Assembly (NCBI GenBank): GCA_030848705.1
Contig: JAUIZM010000139.1
Location: 92,707-156,706 of the forward strand
Direction of reading: 5' to 3'
From: Heracleum sosnowskyi
Taxonomy: Eukaryota > Streptophyta > Magnoliopsida > Apiales > Apiaceae
Length of the DNA stretch: 64,000 nucleotides
Made by a program: the position numbers and the translations under genes. The notes below the pieces were generated by a model. It worked only from the letters and a program-made list of their open reading frames with translations, made no database searches and had not been told where the DNA came from. How positions within the stretch are numbered: the stretch's first letter is position 1; every line of letters starts with the position of its first letter. Positions 1 to 11,221 of the stretch are shown here, piece after piece.

Positions 1-1729
1 TTGAGGGAGGAAGATTTGCTCTTGAAGAAGTAGCTTCGTGATCATGGTTGCCTTGATTGGATAAATGTCCTTGAGAAACTCCCCCTGAGTTTGTTGTCCC
101 TAATTGATCACTTCTAGAGGCATTTCTGTGACTGTCAACGGTATGACCATTTTGACTGTCAACGAAACGCTCATTCTGACTGTCAACGAAACCACCATCA
201 TGACTGTCAACGAAATGACCATTTGGTCTGCTAGCAGCTATTCTTTTCAATCTTAATGCAGCAATTTCATCTTCACTGTTGCTTTCATCTGTGCTAGATA
301 CAACAACTTTAGGCTATTTCTCAATAGCCTTGACATGATTCACTTGATCTCCTTCCTCATTCTCAAAAGAAAGACTTTCATGGAAACCTTCATCACAGAG
401 ACCTTGTATTTTGAGATCATCAAAAACAACATGTACAGATTCCATAACAATGTTGGTTCTGAGATTATAGACTCTGTAAGCTTTCCCTGCTGCATATCCC
501 ACAAATGTTGCTTCATCTGCCTTTGCTTCAAATTTCCCCAAATGCTCAACTTGATTTCTCAGAACAAAGCACTTGCATCCAAAGACATGAAGAAAGTCCA
601 ATGGTGGCTTCTTTCTTTTGAGTAGTTGATAAGGGGTCATTCCCTTGGCCTGATTAATCAAAGAAACATTTTGAGTGAAGCAAGTTGTGTTAACTACCTC
701 AGCCCAAAAATAAGTTGGTAACTTTGATTCATCTAGCATTGTCCTTGCAGCCTCAATAAGTGTTCTGTTTTTCCTTTCAACTACACCATTTTGCTGTGGT
801 GTTCTTGCTGCAGAAAACTCATGTAAAATACCATTTTCTTCACAGAACATCTTCATGCTTGAATTCTTGAATTCTGTCCCATTGTCACTCCTAATCCTTC
901 TTACTTTGATGTCAGGATTGTTGTTTACCATCTTGATGTGATTGATAATGATTTCACTTGCCTCATCCTTAGAGTGCAGAAATAAAGTCCAAGTAAATCT
1001 AGAAAAATCATCAACAATCACAAGACAGTATTTCTTCTTTGAAATGGACATGACATTTACAAGGCCAAATAGATCCATATGAAGCAACTCAAGCTGTTGG
1101 ACAATTGATGACTCTGTCTTGATTTTGAATGATGCCTTCTTTTGTTTCCCTTTTTGACAGGCATCACACAAACCATCCTTGGAGAATTCCACCTGTGGAA
1201 TTCCTCTAGCAAGATCTTTCCTCGCCAAATCATTCATAACTTTGAAATTCAGATGAGATAATTTCTTGTGCCATAGCCAACTTTCATCCTTGCTTGCCTT
1301 GCTGAAAAGACAAGTGATGGTGTCTGGACTTGTGCTACTAAAGTCAGCAATGTACACATTCCCTCTTCTGAATCCAGTCATGACCACATTGTTGTTTCCT
1401 ACCTTAGAAACAACACAGGCTTCTTTTGAAAAAGTAACTAAAAATCCTTTGTCACAAAGTTGGCTGATACTAAGCAAATTGTGCTTAAGACCATCCACCA
1501 ATGCAACCTCATCTATGATGACATTCTCTTTTGAAATCAAGCCATATCCCTTAGTGTAGCCTTTGCTGTCATCTCCAAAAGCAATACAAGGGCCAGCTCT
1601 TTCTTGGAACTCTGTGAGCAGGGTAGAATCACCAGTCATGTGTCTTGAACAACCACTATCCAAGTACCAAAGATTCCTTTTGTCTCCCTGCACACAATAA
1701 AACCAAATCAAGTTGATTTTGGTACCCAA
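1..1729 (-). pseudogene. Sirevirus pol, copy A: protease and integrase part, one nonsense codon, cut by window edge
   Basis: The reading frame begins in the gag overlap and shows in order the aspartic protease core (LDSGCSRHMTG), the GAG-pre-integrase segment (LWHKKLSHLNF and CDACQKGKQ) and the integrase core (MDLFG, RSDNGTEF, RTPQQNGVVERKNRT). The frame stops at 314-316, where copy B has CAG and copy A has TAG; beyond it the sequence still aligns to copy B down to base 1. That tail contains a short translated repeat (VDS units) with four family motifs, one more than in copy B. Reverse transcriptase and RNase H would lie left of the window. Confidence 0.92.
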
Positions 1730-4173
1730 GTTTCCTTGGGTCTTGTCTTGTTAGCCTTTGATTTCCCTCTCAAATCATTTTTCACTTGTGACTCAGATTG
1801 AGTTAAATCAACCTTTGTCTTAGGTGTTGATCTTTGAGGGTTACTCACAATTTCATTCACAGCATGCATAGTTGAAGGAATAAACATGTTATTCCATGGC
1901 ATTTGTGGCATGTTAAACATATTCATGTAAGGGTTAGGCACAAATGGCATACTAGCATATGGATTCTGATACTGTGCATATGGAGCAAACATGTTAGGCA
2001 TAACAGGCATTGCAGGCATAGAAACATTCAATGCAGACTTAGGCATTTTCGCATTAGCAGGTTTCTTAACAGATTTGCAATTAGTAGATAAATGACTAAC
2101 ACTTCCACAATTAACACATGTCTTTCTAGGAGCATATTTATCAGGTGTGTAATTGTTATGTTTGTTAATCCCTACTTTGCCATTCCTGTTATTCTTTTTA
2201 TTCCCCTTAGCCTCAACTTGAATTTTCTCTACCTTGTCTTTCAATTGCTAGTTAGACAAGTGACCTACATTAGCTCTTTCAATAGGCTTCTCAACTTTCT
2301 TTGATTTAATAGACTCACCTTGAACAAAGTTCTTTGTGACAGGACCATACTTGTTATTAAGTCTAGTGAGTTCTTCTTTTCTTTTCTCTGTCAACGAAAC
2401 AGCCTGATCCGTTGATGGTTCATCTGTCAACGAAACTCTGCATTCCGTTGACATATCAACCTTCGACAAATGATCATTGTTGTTTGTTGACTCTGTTTCC
2501 GATTCTAAGGTTTCACCAGCATACCCTAGCTTCTCTTTGTTCTTTTTCCATGATTGCTCACAGAAAGATTCCACACCTTGAACATTAATGATGATGGTAG
2601 CAACATTCCAGGAATCTTTCCATTTTGCAATCACACTTTGTTCTATTTCAAGTTGTGTTTTAAGAATTTCTTCCCTTTCCAACACGTTCTCAAGTTCCTT
2701 CTTAGCATCCCTACTAACATACCTCATTTTCTCAAATTCAATGAGCTGTGCTTCTAACATTGCATTCCTATCACTTAAGAGCAAATTAGTCTCTTTTATT
2801 CTAGAATTCTCTTTGGTAAGTGACTTAAGAGTAACACGTAAATTATATAGTACAGTAGACATTTCATTTACTGCACTATCGCATTCCTCTTTAGAAAGCT
2901 CAGAAAGATTAGTAATTGTTACCTGGTTGCTTGAGGAGCTTGCTTCCTACTCATGATTGTTAGCCATAAGAGCCAAGTTGACATACTCAACATCATCATC
3001 AGAATCTTCACCATTACCAGCCCAATCATACTCCTGAGACATGAAAGCCTTTTCTTTTTGCTTGAGAAGTTCAAAGTATTACTTTTTATAATCAACAGGC
3101 TCAAATTTCCTGTTGCCCTTCTCAACCTTGGGCTTTCTGCAGTCTCCAGCAAAGTGACCAATCATTCCACAATTGAAACATTTAGACTTTGACTTTTCAA
3201 TCCAGTTATTTTTGCTAGGTTGAAAGTCTCTCCTTGGTGGTCTTGCTTCTGAGTTTCTCTTGAACTTGAACTTAGAGAATTTCCTTGAAACAAAAGCAAT
3301 GTGTTCATCAATCTCATCTAAGTCATCCAAGTTAACTGGTTCTGGTTCTTCTTCTTCTGTCATATTGCCTTTACCCTTGCTAACATCACTTCTACAACTA
3401 GCTTGACTAGTTGTGGCTTTTGCAGCTTCTGCATTGTCATCTTCCTGTTGGTTCACAGATGCAATCAATGCAGTAGATCCACCTTTCTTCTGTACCTTTT
3501 CAATTTCTTCATCTTGCTCCATTTCCAACTCATATGTCTTTAAGGTTCCATAAAGCCTTTCAAGAGTGTAGTCTTTGTACTCTTGAGTGTTTCTGAGAGA
3601 AACAGTCATAGGCTTCCATTCTTTTGGAAGAGCTCTAAGAAATTTAAGGTTTGAATCCTTGGTTTGATAGATCCTCCCATACAACTTTAATCCATTCAAA
3701 AGCTTTTGAAACCTACTAAACGTGTCATTTAGGGTTTCACCAGCTTTAAAATGAAAATGCTCATATTTTTGTATAAGGAGTTGCATTTTGTTTTCCCTAA
3801 CTTGCTCAGTTCCTTCACAGAGTGTTCTAACAGTATCCCATACCTCTTTAGAGGTTGTACAGTTTATGACATTGTCGAACATCTCTTGCTCCAAACCATT
3901 AAACAGAATGTTCATGGTTCTTTTATCTTTATGGACTTCTGCAACATCTTCAATAGTCCATTCTGAGACAGGTTTTGGAATTTCTACATCAGGAGCATCA
4001 TCTGGTAGTCCAACTCTAGATGCAAACTTCATGGGAACGTGTGGACCTTTCTCAATGCAGTCTACATACCTCTCATCCATAGACATGAGATGTAAATGCA
4101 TCTTTACTTTCCAGTGAAAGTAATTGTCCTTGTCTAGAACTGGTATCTTCACACCTGCATCCTTCTTCACCAT
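1708..4173 (-). pseudogene. Sirevirus gag, copy A, with three nonsense codons
   Basis: Nucleocapsid precursor that would form the virus-like particle. It starts at the ATG at 4173 (MVKKDAGVK) and is collinear with the 823-residue gag of copy B. A CCHC knuckle (CFNCGMIGHFAGDC) lies about residue 332, a coiled-coil-like stretch rich in leucine and glutamate follows, and a second knuckle (CVNCGSVSHLSTNC) lies near the C-terminus. Compared with copy B there are three in-frame nonsense changes: AAA to TAA at 3079-3081, CAG to TAG at 2947-2949, and AAG to TAG at 2248-2250. The end, ...ETWVPKST, overlaps the pol frame as in copy B. It is a degraded copy of a known kind of gene. Confidence 0.92.
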
Positions 4174-4222
4174 GGTTACTGTTTTGGTCTTGATCTTTAA
4201 ACTTCTTGTATGTTAGAAGCTC

Positions 4223-4234
4223 GCTCTGATACCA
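4223..4234 (-). other. Primer-binding site of copy A
   Basis: The reverse complement reads TGGTATCAGAGC, complementary to the 3' end of plant initiator Met-tRNA, two bases inside the LTR end. This is the standard minus-strand priming site of plant LTR retrotransposons. Confidence 0.9.
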
Positions 4235-4236
4235 AT

Positions 4237-5243
4237 TGTTAATCCCAAATGACCTAACAGAATTGTAGAAGGGGGGGTTGAATACAATTCTAGATATTTT
4301 CTTGAACTTGAAATTAAATAATGAAAACTGAACTGATTAAATAAAAACACAAGAAGTAAATAATTAAGTTGGATTGTTTGATGATCCAACTGAAGTGTTT
4401 TTATTGCGGAAATAATCTGTGATACAAAGATGTACACAGCTGCTCAGTTACAAGAATGTAGAGAAGTATGCTCTCAAAGATAGCTAATACAATATGTTTG
4501 TTTTTCTTCTCCTACTTCTAAAGTAACTGCTACACTTGGTTATATAAGCCCAAGTTTACAACTCTATTTTTGGCTACACTAAAAGTACAATGAGTAACCG
4601 CCAATAGTTTGCTTTTCATCCCTTTGTCCAGTGGTTCTTGAGTATCCTTGTCTTTTGCATATAATAATTCATTCCAAGAACCCAATTGGAAACTGGGATG
4701 TTTCCTTATTTCCAATGTCCATTTTAATGGTTTCCAATGCACTGTACCCTTCTACATCACCTTTTGAGCAGTCAGAGAACTGTCACTATCACTTTGTCAA
4801 CTATTCAGAAAAGCAACAATGATTCGTTGATAGTAGGGAGATGTGTTTCGTTGATAGCTTTATTCTTCATTCCGTTGATAGTGTATTCCTCATTTCGTTG
4901 ATAGAGTAATCTTCATTCCGTTGATAGATAAATCTTCAATCCGTTGACATGTCTTCACTTAGGCAAAATTACAAGGCATAATATATTTACAATTCACCAA
5001 CCTATTTTGCCTATCTAGTATTTAGTCAACATGACTTAGAAAACCTATCTAATACCTACAACAAAATGCATATCAAACTATGAAGTATTGTACAACGCAG
5101 TTGCTACATCACTCATTTCGTTGATGAGCTTCCTGTCAACGGATTGCTGCAAAGCATACCATTCCGTTGACAGCTACGAATTACTTTACACAAATTCGAC
5201 TAAGTGTTTTATGTTTATCATCAAGAACAACATATTCCTAACA
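4237..5243 (-). repeat. 5' LTR of copy A (1007 bp)
   Basis: In sense orientation the LTR starts TGTTAGGAATATG at 5243 and ends GGGATTAACA at 4237, the same termini as both LTRs of copy B. It keeps the poly-C tract followed by TTCTACAA near its 3' end. It carries about nine copies of the family motif CAACGRNA in both orientations (4820-5170). Confidence 0.93.
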
Positions 5244-6294
5244 AGAACAGTTTTCATATTTATTTCCTCTACTCATTCAAGGGGAAAACTAAATTATTGG
5301 AGGTGTTTATCGTTCATTGTTTCTGAACGATATTGGAGTAGTATTTTATTGAGAAGTAAATAAAGGTGCACGTGTTATTTTTACCGTGATGCCTAAGAGA
5401 TTTATTGTTGAAGGTGATTGAAGATTCCGACACCTTATATTCTGGACTAAAAGATGGCAAAAGTGACCGTAGTAACGCACCGGCCCACTGAGTAGTATTT
5501 GGGGTGTGTTCGAGACGTCGGCTCATCCTTCTATCGATAGTAAACGAGTAGTGACAATGGACTGATCAATCCATTACTTGAGTAGGCGTTTGAGAAGAAG
5601 TCTAATCATCGATATCCTAACTGTTAACCGATGCCTTTGTGGTTCTGTTAACTAGGGTGTTGATCTGAGCAGTTGTTAAAATTATATTCATTCAAATCAA
5701 TTGAGTAATTCCAAGAAGTTATTGGATTATATTCGAGTAGTATGGAGAAGTTATTGAGATCTATTTATTCTATTATAAGAGTAGTATTTTGAGATTGATA
5801 AGAATTTCCGAGTTAATCTCTTTTCAAAAGTATATGTTTATATAAGTGGAGAAGTTTTATAAAGTAGTAAAAACATATTTTTTAAGCGAGTTGTTGTTGC
5901 TTCATATGGTGTCTATATACTTGCTGGGCATTCTGTTTGCTCATTCTTGCTATTTAAATATTATTAAACAGCGGCACCCAGAGCTGGCACTAGTGCGGCG
6001 AACCGTGATAAAGGGAAGGGGAAAGGCTATTAATCCAGCGCATTAGCCTTATAGTATATGAGAAGGGTGCGAGCTGGGAAGAAGTTGTAAAAATATTTCA
6101 GAGATTCTGGGAAGAGAATTTGTGATGTAATAACTTTTGGATTATTAAGTACTTGTTCTAAGACTATAACCCGTGGAGTAGATTATGGAGTTTATTATGA
6201 TTATTGTTGTAGATTATATTGTAAGAAGGTGATCGAATATTCCGCGAGAGAATGTGACGACCTGGATTCCTGTAGGGGATTTGGGGGCGTTACA
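5244..6294 (+). repeat. 3' terminal part of a gypsy-type LTR
   Basis: The stretch ends TTTGGGGGCGTTACA, preceded by GTGACGACCTGGATTCC. This resembles the LTR 3' ends common in plant Ty3/gypsy elements, and the other gypsy LTR here also ends in GGGCGTCACA on its sense strand. No primer-binding site follows 6294, so this is either a solo LTR or a 3' LTR. Its left part was split or lost at the insertion of copy A at 5243/5244. No long ORF is seen; short motifs such as GAGTAGTATTTT recur. The LTR start is not visible, so the family is not assigned. Confidence 0.6.
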
Positions 6295-7683
6295 AAAATC
6301 AAACCAATTTTTTCTTCTAAGTTACCCAAGGTCATGATATCTTGGACTTGTGAAGAGAATACGTTACCTCTAGTCCTGGACCCTGTACCTTGTCCATAAT
6401 CCGGGACCGGGGGGCAAAATCAAACCATTATTTTTTCTTCTAAGTTACCCAAGGTCATGATATCTTGGACTTGTGAAGAGAATACGTTACCTCTAGTCCT
6501 GGACCATGTACCATGTCCATAATCCGGGACCGGGGGGCAAAATCAAACCATTATTTTTTCTTCTAAGTTACCCAAGGTCATGATATCTTGGACTTGTGAA
6601 GGATTTAAAATACTCCAAGTCCCGGACCCTGTACCTTGTACACAATCCGGGATTGAAAAAAAAAATCAAACAAATTTTTTCTTCTAAGTTACCCAAGGTC
6701 ATGATATCTTGGACTTGTGAAGAAAATACGTTACCTCTAGTCCCGGACCCTATACCTTGTCCATAATCCGGGACTAGGGGGCAAAATTAAACCATTATTT
6801 TTTCTTCTAAGTTACCCAAGGTCATGATATCTTGGACTTGTGAAAGATTTAAACTACTCCAAGTTCCGGACCTTGTACCTTGTCCACAATCCGGGATTGG
6901 GGGGGAAAATCAAACCAATTTTTTCTTCTAAGTTAACCAAGGTCATGATATCTTGGACTTGTGAAGAAAATACGTTACCTCTAGTCCCGGACCCTGTACC
7001 TTGTCCATAATCCGGGACTGGAGGGGCAAAATCAAACCATTATTTTTTCTTCTAAGGTACCCAATGTCATGATATCTTGGACTTGTGAAGGATTGAAACT
7101 ACTCTAAGTCCCGGACCCTATACCTTCTCCACAATCCGGGATTGGGGGGCAAAATCAAACCAATTGTTTTTTCTAAGTTACCTAAGGTCATGATATCTTG
7201 GACTTGTGAAGAAAATACGTTACCTCTAGTCCCGGACCTTGTACCTTGTCCATAATCCGGGACTGGGGGCAAAATCAAACCATTATGTTTTCTTCTAAGT
7301 TACCCAAGGTCATGATATCTTGGGATTGTGAACGATTTGAACAACTCCAAGTCCCGGACCCTATACCTTGTCCACAATCCGGGATTGGGGGGAAAAATCA
7401 AACCAATTTTTTCTTCTAAGTTACCCAATGTCATGATATCTTGGACTTGTGAAGAGAATATGTTACCTCTAGTCCTGGACCCTGTACCTTGTCCATAATC
7501 CGGGACCGGGGGCAAAATCAAACCATTATTTTTTCTTCTAAGTTACCCAAGGTCATGATATCTTGGGCTTGTGAAGGATTTAAACTATTCTAAGTCCCGG
7601 ACCCTATACCTTGTCCACAATCCGGGATTGGGGGGCAAAATCAAACCAATTTTTTTTTCTAAGTTACCCAATGTCATGATATC
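6295..7683. repeat. Satellite-like tandem array, ~11.5 units of alternating 123/121 bp
   Basis: The string GTCATGATATCTTGGACTTG recurs about every 122 bp, twelve times between 6331 and 7683. Two unit types are seen: one with ATACGTTACCTCTAGTCC, one with GATTTAAACTACTCCAAGTCC. After two units of the first type they alternate, giving a ~244-bp higher-order repeat. Every unit contains a GC-rich inverted repeat (AGTCCCGGA ... TCCGGGACT) in an otherwise AT-rich context. The array starts exactly at the LTR end at 6294 and breaks off mid-unit at 7683. ORFs crossing it are by-products of the repeat. Confidence 0.95.
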
Positions 7684-7690
7684 ACTACAA

Positions 7691-8562
7691 TGATAGAATT
7701 CTGAGCTATATTAAATTCTCTGTAAATTTCTCTGTCAAGAAATCTCTCTTCGTAAATGATCTTTCTGTGTTCTGCCTTAACTGAAGAAGAACACTTCTTC
7801 AAACTCTATTTATAGACTTGATTTGAAAAACCATCGAACCAAAAGAATTGGTTTATTCTTGGTCGTTGGATCTTCATCAACCTGACACAACAGATCACTT
7901 TCCACCTGCTCCTCTAAATTGAAAACTATCGAATGGTTAAAGTTAATATTCCATTCGATGGTTTTTAATAAAAACTATCGAATGAAACATTAACTTATAT
8001 TAGTTTTCAATAACTCACATTCGATGGTTTTCTAAATAGAAAAACCATCGAATACTTTTCTTGTCCTTGTCCTTTTAGAAAAGCTTCTGTGCTCCAGGGT
8101 GTTTATGTTTTAGACTGTATCAATTTCTTCTGAGACGATAAAACAACTTGATCTTTTTAAGTGCTGTCAACTAGTGCAACTGGTCTGGTTCACATATGAA
8201 TAACACTTGATCAATTCTTCTTCTATGTCTTCAATTCAATGCTGCAGATAAGTCCTTTGTCGTTCTGGTTGCTTCAAATAAATCACTGGAATCCTGTGGT
8301 ACTAACCCTAAATCATTCACATACCTCTGTCAACTTGAAAGTCTTGTTTCTTTTGCTGTCACTGAGGCTTGAACATTTTCATGAACTTCCTTCCGTGACC
8401 TGTTTACGGACTTCAAGAATACATACCGTATTTTGATTTTTTGAGTTTACCTTTTCTTCTTTGATTCTGGATTCCTGTGCTTCTGTTAATATTATTGTAT
8501 GTCTTGTCCTTTGTTGAGTTGTAGTTATCTCTTTTACATCTTATGTTACATTATGCTTTACA
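7691..8562 (-). repeat. 3' LTR of element C (~872 bp)
   Basis: In sense orientation it starts TGTAAAGCATAATG right after the PPT and plausibly ends ...ATTCTATCA at 7691. A TATA-like stretch (CTATTTATAG, about 7803) and several inverted copies of AAAACCATCGAAT / ATTCGATGGTTTT (7830-8055) lie inside. The inverted motif arrays resemble the repeated sequence signatures reported for Sirevirus LTRs. The outer boundary is uncertain by a few bases because no second LTR is available for comparison. Confidence 0.6.
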
Positions 8563-8799
8563 ATCTCCCCCTATTTGATTGGATAGATTTTGACAAGCAA
8601 ATACTTCGAGGATAACTCAACTAACTAAGGAAACATGAAACTAATTAAAGTAAGACAGCGTAATAATATTAAATGCATTCTGGATCAGATATATATACAT
8701 TTCCAGATTTCATAAATCAAAAAAAAACAATAAAACTTTCTACATAGAAGTTGCTCCTCTAGTCTGAGCTGATAGTTCTTTTGTTCTTTGTTTCAATCT

Positions 8800-11221
8800 T
8801 CAGTCCATCTCAATCTCACCTTCTTCTCTCACAGGATTGGAGTTAGCAGTCTGATAATCAATCACGGAAGGATAGTGCAGTGGTTCTCCAAGTTTAAGGA
8901 TTACTCCTTGAATGTGTCTTCCAATGTACTCAACCTCTTGACCCACTCCAGCCCACAACCATGCAATGTTAACATCTTTCTTGTTTAGCTTTGGCATGTT
9001 TGGTAGGCTGGGATGCACTTCCAATCCTCTTTCCACTCTCTTCCTATAGTAAGGAACATTCTCCATTAGAAATCTTCTCAGAGTGTCTGCTGCCTTATCC
9101 TTCTCCGTTGATGAGAATCCAGTGGATCTAAGATACTTCTCCATTGATATCAGATAGTTGCTTGGATAGTCTCTCAGTTTGTCCTCAGCCAAATAACAGA
9201 TTCTGAACAAGTCATTCGTCATGAATCTAACCATTGGAGGATCTTCAGTTATCTCTGGACTGACTTTCATCAAGATCTCTTTAACATGCTCACGAAGCAG
9301 TTCATTTAGCCTTGTCGTCCTCTGAATCTTGATGAGAATTACCTACAGTTCTGTGTATGTTCTCTGTTCTAAAAACTTAGTGGAAATCACAAATGTACCT
9401 TTCTCAAGAAAATTGATCAATAAGTTCCAGGATCCATTTGCTTTAACCCCTACTTTCAGAAAGATCATAGAGTTTCTCAATGCTGTGAAGTAAGTCTGAT
9501 CTTCAAGATTGGCACTTCTGATGTTCTGAATGATAACTTCCACCTCAGCATTGTCGTTGACTTCTAATCCATCTTCAACTCCGCAAAAGGTTTTATAAGT
9601 CATCTCCCATTCACTACCTTCTTTCTTTGCCAGATCCATCATCTTCTTCTTCCTCACTTCACTATACATCTTGAACCTCTTCAGTTTTTCACTTCGTAGA
9701 ACTGCTTGTTGTTTCTCTTTCTCAGCTTGCCTGGCATCTATTGTAGCTCTTTGAGCTCTTACCGCTTCCAAGGCAGCTTCTTCTTCTTGTGACAGAGAAT
9801 TTGCTTCTTCTTCCATATTATCCTCCCAGATTGGATGTTCAACAGGCTCTGGATAATATGGCTCATGCTCCTCCTGAATTGGTTGCTCTTGCATGACCTC
9901 AAATTCCTCTTCACTCTTCTCTTCTTGTACAAGGTCTTCTATCCAGTATTGTCTTATCGGAATAGCTTCAACCGTTTCCCAAACTCCCCATCCATCCAGA
10001 CCTTTCTCCCCATCTCCAACTTTCTCCCCCTTAGTTGAGGAATCCTTGATAAAAGCATCCTCAGCATAAAAAGTGGTAGAAGGATCAGGTTGCTGATTTG
10101 AAGGTCCAGTTTGTTGGTTCCTTAGCATAGTCCAGATTGACTGTACTCCGTCGCTTTGGTTGTCCAAGAAATCCATAATCTGCTTATTCATCTCATTCAT
10201 AGAAGCTAGCGTCAGTTCAATGTTATCCAATCTTGAGTTGGTAATCTTTTCCATATGATCCATCCTCTTGTTCAGCTTAGACTCCACTCTTGAAAGTGTG
10301 TTCATTGCATCTTTTACCCACGCTTGACCATCCCGGATAACCAGAACATCTTCTCTCAAAGCTTCCTGTCCATGCGACAATGCAAATACTTCATTCATGA
10401 ATCCATCTTTTAATTCCTTGACGTCCGTCCTCAATTCGACCAGTTCCTCCATTGCTTCCTTCTTCAAGGAATCCACTGCTTGCTTAGTACCTGTTATAGT
10501 GCCAGATGCACTACCAATGACCCTGAATGTTCTTCTGGAATCAGCTGCAGCCAAGTCAACCTTCTCTTGAATAGTCTTTAAAGAAGCTTTGCCTTGACTA
10601 GAGGAGATCCCTTGGTCAAAGGAAGGTCGCAGTGGAACCTTTAATAATGGATTTCCTTCTTTGTCACGAACTGTCATCTCCTTGAGTGTGGATTGAACAT
10701 GTTTTTCTCTTTCTGTAGGCAGTAGCAGATCATCAATGTTTGGCAGGGTTAGGGTGTCACTCCTCACATTTGGCTCTGGGTGTACACTCAACGTTTATGT
10801 CAGTGTTTCACTCATTTTTCCTTTCTCACTCATGTCAGGTGTAAGTGTTTTTGTTTCACTCAAACCCTTTTTGCTAGTTGTACCTGCAGAAGAAAACACC
10901 GTAGCCGTCCTTAAGGAGGTCACCGGTGGTGCAATGGGGCTTCGCAAGTCCCCGTCCTTGGATAAACCAAGTTGCTGATCATCCGTGGATGATGTATCCT
11001 TTGAAGGATCTAGAGTTTGAATCTCTAGGGGGTTAGAATCAGGCTCTATTAACAGCAGAGATCCTGAACCTTCCCCTTGAGTCTGTGAAGACTTCACCTC
11101 AGTTAACTCCTCAATTTGAATTGATTCATTATCACCGAGTTGCCGATCTGCACCTACGTCAGACCCTTTACCCGCAGGATCTAGATATGTTCCATCTTGG
11201 GAGCTAGGCAATGACCCTTTA
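8800..11221 (-). pseudogene. Post-pol accessory ORF of element C, two in-frame stops
   Basis: One minus-strand reading frame stays open for about 800 codons from the gypsy junction at 11221 to 8800, except for TAA near 10795 and TAG near 9343; the three segments are in the same frame. The N-terminal part is Ser/Thr-rich. The middle has heptad-like stretches (LVELRTDVKELKDGF; LNKRMDHMEKITNSRLD) suggesting coiled coil. An acidic Glu-rich region and a Lys/Arg-rich helix (EKEKQQAVLRSEKLKRF) follow, and then a C-terminal globular segment (WLWAGVGQEVEYIGRHIQG). It sits where copy B has its two accessory ORFs and has a similar build. I recognise no enzyme motif or membrane span, so its function is unknown. 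Confidence 0.65.

Larger units (their letters stand above)
1..5243 (-). mobile_element. Sirevirus-like Ty1/copia retrotransposon, copy A (3' part outside window)
   Basis: Minus-strand copia element running in from the left edge. Read from the right it shows a 5' LTR (5243 to 4237), a primer-binding site complementary to initiator Met-tRNA, gag, then protease and integrase. Gene order, the long gag with two CCHC knuckles and the LTR sequence match copy B at 22983-36134, so the two are one family. RT, RNase H, post-pol ORFs and the 3' LTR lie outside the window. The flank at the 5' LTR begins AGAAC (5244-5248), one half of the expected 5-bp duplication. Four in-frame stops relative to copy B show it is no longer coding-competent. 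Confidence 0.93.
7691..11221 (-). mobile_element. 3' portion of a Sirevirus-like copia element (element C)
   Basis: Read on the minus strand: a long accessory reading frame (11221 to 8800), a purine-rich tract AATAGGGGGAGAT just before 8562, then an LTR. The arrangement ORF, PPT, LTR matches the 3' end of copy B, where the PPT reads AAATTGGGGGAGAT. Gag and pol are not present next to it: its right side is cut by the gypsy element at 11222. The sequence beyond the gypsy element (36609-36962) begins a different LTR, so the missing part was probably deleted rather than displaced. Confidence 0.7.

Noticed and set aside
7300..7521. ORF of 73 codons on the minus strand
   Set aside because: It consists of repeated satellite units; the repeat in the protein reflects the DNA repeat.
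6295..7683. CRISPR-like regular repeats
   Set aside because: The whole ~122-bp unit is repeated without unique spacers, and the context is a plant genome. It is a satellite array.
7683..7700. CACTACAA string at the satellite/LTR junction as a CACTA end
   Set aside because: No subterminal repeats or partner end follow; the position is better explained as the flank of the element C LTR.
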